Assembly: GCF_943733665.1 (NCBI RefSeq)
Contig: NZ_OX030782.1
Coordinates: 186,001 to 250,000 of the forward strand
Direction: 5' to 3'
Source: Aquimarina sp. Aq107
Lineage (GTDB): Bacteria; Bacteroidota; Bacteroidia; Flavobacteriales; Flavobacteriaceae
DNA length: 64,000 nt
Positions 12,851 to 20,677 of this stretch are shown piece by piece (position 1 is the stretch's first letter; each line of letters begins with the position of its first letter). The position numbers were made by a program, and so were the translations under genes. The notes under the pieces were generated by a model that did no database searches, was not told where the DNA came from, and worked only from the letters and a program-made list of their open reading frames with translations.

Positions 12851-12890
12851 ATTTCATTTGCGTTTTTTATATTTAATCCTCTAGTTTAGA

Positions 12891-13466
12891 ATGAATTTAA
12901 GCAATTTTTCTTTAAAAAGCAAAAAAGTATTATATAAAACTATATTTGTATTTTTATCAATAATGACGGTACAAGACTTTTTAAATTGGTTCAGCAATCA
13001 CCCTAATTTATTATTAGGTTATTTTGCAATTATTTTAGCGTGCACTTTAATCGGTTTACTTTTTGTAAAGCCGTCGAATTTTAAACCACCTATTAATTAT
13101 TTCTACGGAATTTTAATTTATGCGGTAACAATACCAGGCTTGTTATCTTTGGTTTTACTTCTTTATAGTTTTTTCTTTCTAAAAATTAATTTATTACAAC
13201 TTGATTTGGTAACATACTTTGTTCCATTATTATTCATGATTGTAGCCTTAGTTATTATAAATAAAACGATCCCTATGTCTCGAATTCCTGGTTTCGGAAA
13301 GTTATCAGGACTATTCATAATTATTATAATAACGTTCATAATAACATATGTCCTACAGAGAATGTTTTTTGGTGTATTCTTCGTAGGAAGGTTTCAATAT
13401 TTACTGTTGTTTTTCTTGGCTTTATTATTTGGGCTTAAAATAGCTTGGGACCGTATAGTAAAATGA
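12891..13466 (+). CDS. Polytopic membrane protein, unknown
   Basis: 191 residues with about five hydrophobic helices (around 40-57, 72-95, 105-122, 140-158 and 165-183) and a basic C-terminus. An alternative ATG at 12963 (MTVQDFLNWF) would remove a partly hydrophobic N-terminal segment. No family was recognised. It is separated from the stress-type operon downstream by 129 nt and may be independent. Confidence 0.75.
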   Translation: MNLSNFSLKSKKVLYKTIFVFLSIMTVQDFLNWFSNHPNLLLGYFAIILACTLIGLLFVKPSNFKPPINYFYGILIYAVTIPGLLSLVLLLYSFFFLKINLLQLDLVTYFVPLLFMIVALVIINKTIPMSRIPGFGKLSGLFIIIIITFIITYVLQRMFFGVFFVGRFQYLLLFFLALLFGLKIAWDRIVK

Positions 13467-13595
13467 TTGAAAAAATAATAATTGTAACATTTTGATGCTA
13501 GATGATACCTATATTATAAAGGTATATAAGGAAATACTTATCTTAGGTCCTTCTAAAAACACTTATTTTTTTAAATTTGTTTAAATTCACTAACC

Positions 13596-14276
13596 ATGCT
13601 AAAAAATTTAAAGTCCTTATTTATAGTAGATGATTCTGAAGAAGAGAATAAAGAGACTTCTGGATCATCTGAAAAAGCTGATGTAAGTTCGGATAAAAAG
13701 CCAGCCGCTTCAACACCACCGCCGCTTCCTAATAATCCAATAAGTTCTTCCTCAGAAGGAGTTTTGGACACTAAAATCGTAGAAAAGTTATTACAAGCTA
13801 TAGAGAAAAATAATCTAGATGGTTTTGATTATTTAGAATATAAAAAATCTCTAAAAGCGTTGGAGAAAATGCCAATGGATGAAGCGACGAAATATCGTTC
13901 TGCATTTGCCACTGCATCAACAATGGGAGTTACCTTAGATAAGCTTTTACAAACTACTAATTTTTATATAGGAGTTTTAGATAAAGAAAATGAGCAGTTT
14001 ATAGGCGCTTTTAAAAATCAATTTGACAGCAAGGTATCAGGTAGAGAAAGAGAGATTGCTCAGTTTGAATCAATCATAAAAGAAAAATCAGAGCAAATTA
14101 AAAAGCTAACAGAAGAAATTGCGAAACACCAAAAACAGATCGGTGATTTAAAAGCTAAAGTAGAAGAGAGTAATAGTAAGATTAATAAAACACAAAATGA
14201 TTTTAAGGTATCTTACAGTCATCTAAAAGCTCAGTTCGAAGAAGATATTGTTAAAATGCAGAAATACTTAAAATAA
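13596..14276 (+). CDS. Coiled-coil protein, first gene of membrane-stress type operon
   Basis: 226 residues. A disordered, Ser/Pro/acid-rich N-terminus (about 10-60, with ASTPPPLPNNP) is followed by a helical domain and a long coiled coil (about 145-225) rich in Lys, Glu and Gln heptads. There is no signal peptide. It ends immediately before the next gene (ATG one base after the TAA), implying translational coupling with the PspA-like membrane protein. The function is unknown; a scaffold role for the neighbouring membrane complex is plausible. Confidence 0.8.
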   Translation: MLKNLKSLFIVDDSEEENKETSGSSEKADVSSDKKPAASTPPPLPNNPISSSSEGVLDTKIVEKLLQAIEKNNLDGFDYLEYKKSLKALEKMPMDEATKYRSAFATASTMGVTLDKLLQTTNFYIGVLDKENEQFIGAFKNQFDSKVSGREREIAQFESIIKEKSEQIKKLTEEIAKHQKQIGDLKAKVEESNSKINKTQNDFKVSYSHLKAQFEEDIVKMQKYLK

Positions 14277-15290
14277 ATGGACAACAACTCATTGAAACCA
14301 AAAACATTTTGGAAAAGACCCGAAGGTAAAACCGGGATGTTATTTATGGGACTTTTAGGAGCTGGTGGATTATACGGATTGTATAAAGTACTTCCCTTTC
14401 TAATTAATATTGTAGAAAATACATTATACCTAGGAGTTTTATTAGCTGTATTAGGGGCATTAATATATATTGTATTAGATCCTAAGATGAGAAACCTTAT
14501 TTTCTATATGTATAAATCTTTTATGCGTTGGTTAACAGGTCTTTTTATACAGATTGATCCGATAGGAATTCTTAAAAGTTATATTGATGATCTTCATAGT
14601 AACTTAAAGAAGATGAATAAGCAAATTGCTGTTCTAAAAGGACAGATGAAACGTTTGCAAACCATTATATATGATAATAAGAAGAATATCAATAACAATC
14701 TAAAGCTAGCAAGTGCTGCAAAAGAAAGAGATAAGAAAGGGATTATGATTCTTAAATCTAGAAAAGCTGGTAGATTAAAAGAATCTAATATGAAATTAGA
14801 TGAACTTTATAAGAAGATGGAAATCTTATATAGAGTTTTAGTTAAGATGTACGAGAATTCAGAGATATTATTGGAAGATATAGAGGATCAAGTGATGGTT
14901 AAGGAGCAAGAAAGAAAAGCAGTAAGAGCTGGACATTCTGCAATGAAATCTGCAATGAACATTATTGCAGGAAATAATGACAAGAAGGAAATGTTTGATC
15001 GCGCATTAGAAGCAATAGCTGATGATGTAAGTATGAAGATAGGAGAGATGGAGCGTTTTATGGAAATGTCTAATAACTTCATGGATTCTATTGATTTACA
15101 GAATGGAATATTCGAAGAAGAAGGTTTAGAATTACTTGAGAAATGGGAGAATGAAGGAGTTTCTCTTATTCTTGGAAATCAAAAAGACCTGTTAGTGCAT
15201 GATCAACATAGTGTAGATCTGGATGCACCTATAGTTAAAACTAAAACCCAAAATAATCAATACTCAGACTTATTTAATTTTGAGGATTAA
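14277..15290 (+). CDS. Membrane-anchored PspA/IM30-like coiled-coil protein
   Basis: 337 residues with two membrane helices near the N-terminus (about 20-40 and 46-63). A long helical PspA/IM30-like region (about 95-285) starts DPIGILKSYIDDLHSNLKKM and contains alternating coiled-coil segments. PspA/Vipp1 proteins are ESCRT-III-like membrane-remodelling factors, usually soluble; here the fold is fused to a membrane anchor. The neighbours (AAA+ ATPase, ABC importer) fit a membrane-maintenance or stress module. The PspA assignment rests on pattern and length, not on a search. Confidence 0.7.
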   Translation: MDNNSLKPKTFWKRPEGKTGMLFMGLLGAGGLYGLYKVLPFLINIVENTLYLGVLLAVLGALIYIVLDPKMRNLIFYMYKSFMRWLTGLFIQIDPIGILKSYIDDLHSNLKKMNKQIAVLKGQMKRLQTIIYDNKKNINNNLKLASAAKERDKKGIMILKSRKAGRLKESNMKLDELYKKMEILYRVLVKMYENSEILLEDIEDQVMVKEQERKAVRAGHSAMKSAMNIIAGNNDKKEMFDRALEAIADDVSMKIGEMERFMEMSNNFMDSIDLQNGIFEEEGLELLEKWENEGVSLILGNQKDLLVHDQHSVDLDAPIVKTKTQNNQYSDLFNFED

Positions 15291-15312
15291 AAAATAACAC
15301 TAATCAAAAATC

Positions 15313-16866
15313 ATGGCAAAAGGAAGATTAACACCGTTTTCAAAAATTTTAATTGTAGTGCTCATTATTGGAGGACTATATTTTTTACTAAATAAATTTG
15401 TAAGAAATAACCCAGAGGCTAAAGAAAAAATAGAAGAACTAACTTCTTCTTCTGATAAAGGAGAAACAAAAGAAGGATATAAAGATGTTATTAATGTAGG
15501 GGTAGTAACTTGGGGAGGATATGCTGGAGGACAGTATTTCAACGAAGGATTTAAAGCCAATACAGCATCGAGATTCTATAAAGATTATGGATTTAAGGTA
15601 AACTTCGAAGTTATTGATGACTTTGATGCTTCTAGAGATGCATTTAAAAATGGTTCTATAGATCTAATGTGGGCAACAATTGATGCGTTCCCGACAGAAG
15701 TAGAAGGGTTATCGCAATACCAACCACAAGTTGTGTTCCAGGCAGATTGGAGTCGTGGAGGAGATGCTATTGTAGCAGCAAGAGGAATTAATAAGGTCAG
15801 TGATCTTAGAGGTAAGAAAATAGCCGTAGCGCCAATGACACCATCACATTCTTTTTTAATTTGGTTATTGGAAGCTAGTGATATGACGACCAAAGATGTT
15901 CAGTTGGTAGAAGTACCAAGTGCAATTGATGCTGCTGATTCTTTTAAAAGTAATACTGTTGATGCCGCTGTTGTTTGGAGTCCGGATGATGCGGATTGTG
16001 TAGCAAAAGTAGCAGGTTCTAAAGTATTAGAAAGCACTAAGAATGCAACACATATTATTGCTGACGTATTTGTTTCTAAAAAAGAATTTATAGAAACACA
16101 TAAAGAGCAATTACAAGATTTATATGAAGGTTGGATGATTGGAGCTTCAGAATTAAACAATTCTGATAGCAATAAGAGAAAAGCGGCGAAGATACTTGCA
16201 GAAGGATTGTCGCAGCCAGAAGATTTCTGTTATGACGCTATAAATAATGTACGATTAGCTACTCATGGAGATAACAAAGATTTCTTTGGGTTGAACTCAA
16301 ATTATACAGGTGTTACAGGAGAGGATTTGTATAATAAAATGAAAGTGAAATATAATAATCTTGGATATAGTACTGCTGGTGCAAAAAGTTGGAGATTACT
16401 TTCTACTAAGGATTTAGTAAATAAAACATCGCTATCTGGTGCTTCTCATAATGCCGAACAACAAAAGCAGTTTACTGCAGTTGATAAAACATTGGAGAAA
16501 AAAGAATCGCTTTCGTCAAAAAAAGTAAGTATTAGTTTTAGAACTGGAGAGTTTCAATTAGATGAAAATTCTAAACAATTAATAGATCTTCAGTTTACGC
16601 CAATCGCAAAAGCATTTGCGAACGCACGTATTAGGATTGAAGGAAATACTGATAATGTTGGATCTAGAGGTCCTAATGTTGCACTATCTAAGAAAAGAGC
16701 GCAATCAGTTGCAGATTATTTGATCCAGCAACACAGCATGCCAACGAACAGATTTATTATTTTAGGAAATGGTCCAGATAAACCAGTTCCTGGATGCGAA
16801 AGAAATCAAAATGCAGATTGTAAGTCCAAGAACAGAAGAACAGATTTTGAACTGGTTGTAGACTAA
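15313..16866 (+). CDS. ABC substrate-binding protein fused to OmpA-like domain
   Basis: 517 residues: N-terminal membrane anchor (about 9-27), a periplasmic NMT1/SsuA-type substrate-binding domain (about 58-350, VVTWGGYAGGQYF ... DLRGKKIAVAPMTPSHSFLIWLL in part) and a C-terminal OmpA peptidoglycan-binding domain (about 395-515, with GNTDNVGSRGPNVALSKKRAQ). The fusion would tether a solute receptor between inner membrane and cell wall. It overlaps the permease by 1 nt (TAATG). The ligand is unknown; the fold is that of nitrate/taurine/sulfonate importers. Confidence 0.9.
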   Translation: MAKGRLTPFSKILIVVLIIGGLYFLLNKFVRNNPEAKEKIEELTSSSDKGETKEGYKDVINVGVVTWGGYAGGQYFNEGFKANTASRFYKDYGFKVNFEVIDDFDASRDAFKNGSIDLMWATIDAFPTEVEGLSQYQPQVVFQADWSRGGDAIVAARGINKVSDLRGKKIAVAPMTPSHSFLIWLLEASDMTTKDVQLVEVPSAIDAADSFKSNTVDAAVVWSPDDADCVAKVAGSKVLESTKNATHIIADVFVSKKEFIETHKEQLQDLYEGWMIGASELNNSDSNKRKAAKILAEGLSQPEDFCYDAINNVRLATHGDNKDFFGLNSNYTGVTGEDLYNKMKVKYNNLGYSTAGAKSWRLLSTKDLVNKTSLSGASHNAEQQKQFTAVDKTLEKKESLSSKKVSISFRTGEFQLDENSKQLIDLQFTPIAKAFANARIRIEGNTDNVGSRGPNVALSKKRAQSVADYLIQQHSMPTNRFIILGNGPDKPVPGCERNQNADCKSKNRRTDFELVVD

Positions 16867-17834
16867 TGGTAGGGATCAAAAAACTGTTTGAACTTAGAGG
16901 AAATTTAGAATCAAAGGATAAAGCCATTCTTACTGTGATTGGTGCTTTGATTCTAATTGGATTATGGTTTTTATTGGCCGAAGTTTTATCTACCTCAGTA
17001 ATTACACAAGATGAGTCTATAGACATTTCTAAGATCGCTCAAAGCGAAAGAAAATACTACGAAAACGATTCGCTGTTAGTTGCTAGTTATGATGCTCTAG
17101 AGCAAATGAGTCTTGAAGAGTTAACAACATTCGGATTAAAGAAAAACAAGGTATATCCTTTACTACCATCACCGATTAAAGTGATTAAAGCTTTTCCTGA
17201 TCTAAATAAAAACGATGATGTAATAGGAAATACTTTTTATTCTATTAAATTAAATTTTTTAGGATATCTGGTAGCAATCCTTGTATCTATACCTATTGGT
17301 TTTTTATTAGGTTTGATTCCGTTATTTCGAGGATTATTTAGTCAGATTATAAACTCTTATCGTTTTATTCCATTGACTGCGGTGACTGGGATTTTTATTA
17401 TGTGGCTGGGATTAGGAAGCGATATGAAAGTATCTTTTCTAGCATTCGGTATTATAGTATATCTGATACCTGTCGTCATCCAGCGGATTGATGAAGTCCA
17501 GAATGTATATCTTAATACTGTTTTTACATTGGGAGCAACATCTTGGCAAACGATCAGAACTGTATATATTCCATATGTATTCTCTAAGATTATCGATGAT
17601 ATCAGAGTATTAACAGCTATTTCTTGGACATATATCACTATTGTAGAGATGTTGAACAAAGGAGGAGGAATAGGAGAATTAATTTGGACTGCGAAAAGAC
17701 AAAGTAGAATAGATAAAGCTTTTGCTATACTAATTATCATAGTGGTTATAGGGATATTACAAGATCGATTGTTTGTAATGATCGATAGAATATTATTTCC
17801 GTATAAACACATAAATAAAGGAAACAAACATTAA
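16866..17834 (+). CDS. ABC transporter permease, NitT/TauT type
   Basis: 322 residues. The first helix (about 23-42) is followed by an unusual extracytoplasmic insertion (about 45-120) before the binding-protein-dependent permease domain (about 125-315), which has the EAA-like loop TLGATSWQTIRTVYIPYVF. It is coupled by 1-nt overlap to the OmpA-fused receptor and ends one base before the ATPase start. Confidence 0.9.
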   Translation: MVGIKKLFELRGNLESKDKAILTVIGALILIGLWFLLAEVLSTSVITQDESIDISKIAQSERKYYENDSLLVASYDALEQMSLEELTTFGLKKNKVYPLLPSPIKVIKAFPDLNKNDDVIGNTFYSIKLNFLGYLVAILVSIPIGFLLGLIPLFRGLFSQIINSYRFIPLTAVTGIFIMWLGLGSDMKVSFLAFGIIVYLIPVVIQRIDEVQNVYLNTVFTLGATSWQTIRTVYIPYVFSKIIDDIRVLTAISWTYITIVEMLNKGGGIGELIWTAKRQSRIDKAFAILIIIVVIGILQDRLFVMIDRILFPYKHINKGNKH

Positions 17835-17835
17835 T

Positions 17836-18645
17836 ATGGCATTACAGTTTACAGATACTCCTCAGGCTCCTAATGTTATAGAACTTAGAGGGATTTCTCA
17901 ATCATACGATGGAGGAAAAACCAAAATTATAGAGAACTTAGATTTATTGGTAGAGGACAAACCAATGCAAGGGCAGTTTTCTGTCATATTAGGAATGTCC
18001 GGATGTGGTAAGTCAACTTTGCTGAGATATATTGCGGGATTGCAAGAGCCAACTGCAGGAACGGTGTTAGTCAAAGGAAAACCAGTAAGTAAAGAAAATA
18101 GGGTAAGCATGGTGTTTCAGCAATATTCATCCTTGCCTTGGATGACTGTGTTGGATAATGTTGGTTTGGGATTACGTTTTAAAGGTGTTTCTAAGAAGGA
18201 ACGTGATGAAAAAGCTATGGAAATGATCCAGTTAGTTGGATTAGATGGTCACCAAAAGAAGTATGCACAATATCCTACATTATCTGGGGGACAATTACAG
18301 CGTGTAGCCATAGCCCGTAGTTTGATGTCTAATCCAGAAATTTTATTGATGGACGAGCCTTTTGGAGCACTTGATATTAAGACACGTTTACAAATGCAAG
18401 ATTTACTAATCGGTATTTGGGAAAAGTTTAGTCCTACAATTTTATTTGTTACTCACGATATACAAGAAGCGGTATACTTAGCAGATGATATTTATATAAT
18501 GAAACATGCGCCGTCTAATTTTGTTAAGCATATAGATATTGATTTACCATTTAATAGAAATAGAGAAACGAAGCGATTAGCTCATTTTGACGAATTGGTA
18601 CACCAAGTAGAAGATGCAATGATGCAGATTGATGCTGGGAGTTAA
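17836..18645 (+). CDS. ABC transporter ATP-binding protein, NitT/TauT type
   Basis: 269 residues with Walker A GMSGCGKST, Q-loop VFQQYSSLPWM, signature LSGGQLQRVAIARS, Walker B LLMDEPFGALD and switch histidine FVTHD. It is the third subunit of the importer encoded with the OmpA-fused receptor and permease. A REP-like repeat follows it and separates it from the AAA+ gene. Confidence 0.95.
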   Translation: MALQFTDTPQAPNVIELRGISQSYDGGKTKIIENLDLLVEDKPMQGQFSVILGMSGCGKSTLLRYIAGLQEPTAGTVLVKGKPVSKENRVSMVFQQYSSLPWMTVLDNVGLGLRFKGVSKKERDEKAMEMIQLVGLDGHQKKYAQYPTLSGGQLQRVAIARSLMSNPEILLMDEPFGALDIKTRLQMQDLLIGIWEKFSPTILFVTHDIQEAVYLADDIYIMKHAPSNFVKHIDIDLPFNRNRETKRLAHFDELVHQVEDAMMQIDAGS

Positions 18646-18672
18646 AAGAGAGTTTTTTCAGATATATTGAAT

Positions 18673-18733
18673 GTCAGTCTGAGCTTGTCGAAGGCTATTG
18701 CGATCGTAACACTTCGACAAGCTCAGTGTGACA
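18673..18733. repeat. REP-like inverted repeat (CTTCGACAAGCTCAG family)
   Basis: Two oppositely oriented arms, GTCAGTCTGAGCTTGTCGAAG and its near-complement ending CTCAGTGTGAC, separated by about 19 nt. Further copies are at 38027-38050 and 38294-38343. It lies between the ABC ATPase and AAA+ genes, and a spurious GTG start for the next ORF falls inside it. Confidence 0.85.
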
Positions 18734-18760
18734 TCAAAACTTATAGAGAATTTACTACGT

Positions 18761-20665
18761 ATGACTAACAGAAAATACCATAAAGCCACAGATCAGTTTT
18801 TTTCAAAATTAAGTCAGGAGCATAAAGCTTCTTTTTTTAAAGGAAAATCGGTTAATCCATTAAAGATATTATCTATTTCTTCTGCATTTCCAACGCTGAG
18901 AATAAAGGATGAAGATTTGTTAGTGTTATATTCTTTAAAAGAGTCAATTGATGAATTAGATTTTATTATTACTACACAACATATTCATTTTGCGGATAAC
19001 AAGATTCTACTAGTTAAGGATGTGTTTCTAGATGTCAAGTTTAGTGCTTTTCCTAAGGAGCAGATTACGTTACTTAATAATTTGGTAGATGATTTGTTAT
19101 TAACCAAGAAAGATGAGAAAAAAAATCTTTCTGATTTTACCAATAAGTTTAAAGATTTCGTAAACCAAAAAGAAGATACAACTCAAGATTTTGATATCGA
19201 TTATGAGTTTCTACAAATTCTAAAAAACGAAGGAGAGAAGATTCAGAATTTGGCAGAAGACTTAAATAATAACAAGCGTTTTTCTAATACGATTAATGCT
19301 ATCGTTCATAAAACAGATGATGCTATTGAGTTTAAGGCAGAACATGTAATTCTTCAGGACATCATTAGGGTATTCAATATGATATATCCGCTAAGTGATA
19401 AAAAAAATACGGTTGCAGATGCTAAGGTGAAATTTTTATTAGCATTTATGTTTGAGAAGCTTCAGGGAAATGATATTATAGCTTCTTTGTCTATAGAACG
19501 GATTAACAAATTTGTTCAATCAGAAAAGTTTGATGAAAACATAGAAGTAATTAAAACAGCTAGTCTTTTTGATTTAGGCAATGAATATAAGAATGAATTT
19601 TTATTACCATCACTTTTAAAGCGATTGGATAGTCAGCATTTTGCTAATTCAGCATCATTTTTATATAGAATAGCTTCTTTGATAACTAAAGCGGATGGGA
19701 CAATCTCTGAGGAAGAGACAGCCTTACTGAAGAAGATCAATAGTAAATTACAACATCCTAAAGAAAAATTAGAAGGAGTAAAGCAAACAGAGATCGATGA
19801 AAATGAAACCTTAGATGATGTGATGGATGAATTGAATGAGTTAATTGGTCTAGACAATATCAAAACTTCTGTAAAAGAATTATCTAACTTTTTGAAGGTA
19901 CAAAAGCTACGCGAAGAAAAGGGGCTTAAGAATGTAAATAACTCATTACATTCGGTTTTTATGGGACCTCCAGGAACTGGTAAAACAACAGTAGCACGTT
20001 TGGTGTCTAAAATATATAAACATTTAGGATATTTAGAAAAAGGACATCTTGTAGAAACAGATAGAACAGGAATGGTAGCTGGGTATGTAGGTCAAACTGC
20101 ATTAAAGGTAGAAGAGGTAGTAAAGACTTCGCTAGATGGAGTGTTGTTTATTGATGAAGCATATTCTCTGGCAAAGGATAATAAAAAGGATTTTGGTAAT
20201 GAAGCTGTAGAGGTATTGCTAAAAAAGATGGAAGATCATCGAGATCAATTGGTTGTTATTGCTGCGGGATATCCAGATGAGATGGAAGAATTTATTGAAT
20301 CGAACCCTGGATTACAATCACGATTTAATAGATACTTTACGTTTGATCATTATAAGCCTAAAGAACTCATTGGTATTTTTGAATTGTTTTGTGGCAAGAA
20401 TGATTTTGTATTGGCAGATGAAGCAAAGGAAAAATTAGAGTTCATTTTTGATAAACTATACGAAAAAAGGCATAAAAGTTTCGGTAACGCTAGAGTTGCT
20501 AGAAATTTGTTTGAAAAAATTATAGAATACCAAGCGAACCGTATTGTATCCATAACTCCACTTACCGAAGAATTATTAAAGACAATCATAGAGGATGATA
20601 TCCCACCGATTAATCAAACGGTAGATGATTATTTAAGATTTCAGAAGGATGAAGAAGAAGCTTAA
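18761..20665 (+). CDS. CbbX/SpoVK-type AAA+ ATPase with TerB-like region
   Basis: 634 residues from the ATG at 18761 (MTNRKYHK). A GTG at 18728 is in frame but lies in a repeat. An N-terminal helical region is followed by a TerB-like segment (about 295-330, ITKADGTISEEETALLKKIN) and a C-terminal CbbX-type AAA+ domain: Walker A MGPPGTGKTT, TGMVAGYVGQTA, Walker B GVLFIDEAYSL, sensor VIAAGYPDEM, arginine finger region LQSRFNRYF. It is probably a remodelling ATPase acting on the upstream membrane complex. It is 12 nt upstream of the helicase gene. Confidence 0.92.
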   Translation: MTNRKYHKATDQFFSKLSQEHKASFFKGKSVNPLKILSISSAFPTLRIKDEDLLVLYSLKESIDELDFIITTQHIHFADNKILLVKDVFLDVKFSAFPKEQITLLNNLVDDLLLTKKDEKKNLSDFTNKFKDFVNQKEDTTQDFDIDYEFLQILKNEGEKIQNLAEDLNNNKRFSNTINAIVHKTDDAIEFKAEHVILQDIIRVFNMIYPLSDKKNTVADAKVKFLLAFMFEKLQGNDIIASLSIERINKFVQSEKFDENIEVIKTASLFDLGNEYKNEFLLPSLLKRLDSQHFANSASFLYRIASLITKADGTISEEETALLKKINSKLQHPKEKLEGVKQTEIDENETLDDVMDELNELIGLDNIKTSVKELSNFLKVQKLREEKGLKNVNNSLHSVFMGPPGTGKTTVARLVSKIYKHLGYLEKGHLVETDRTGMVAGYVGQTALKVEEVVKTSLDGVLFIDEAYSLAKDNKKDFGNEAVEVLLKKMEDHRDQLVVIAAGYPDEMEEFIESNPGLQSRFNRYFTFDHYKPKELIGIFELFCGKNDFVLADEAKEKLEFIFDKLYEKRHKSFGNARVARNLFEKIIEYQANRIVSITPLTEELLKTIIEDDIPPINQTVDDYLRFQKDEEEA

Positions 20666-20677
20666 TTTTAGTAGGAT

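Noticed and set aside
12851..12862. TTTGCG half-site near 12855 as a fourth copy of the shared operator
   Set aside because: The second half-site is missing and the distance to the -7 element is 34 instead of 24 nt.
18728..18760. GTG start for the AAA+ ATPase gene
   Set aside because: The GTG is part of the REP-like repeat arm CTCAGTGTGACA; the ATG at 18761 is independent of the repeat.
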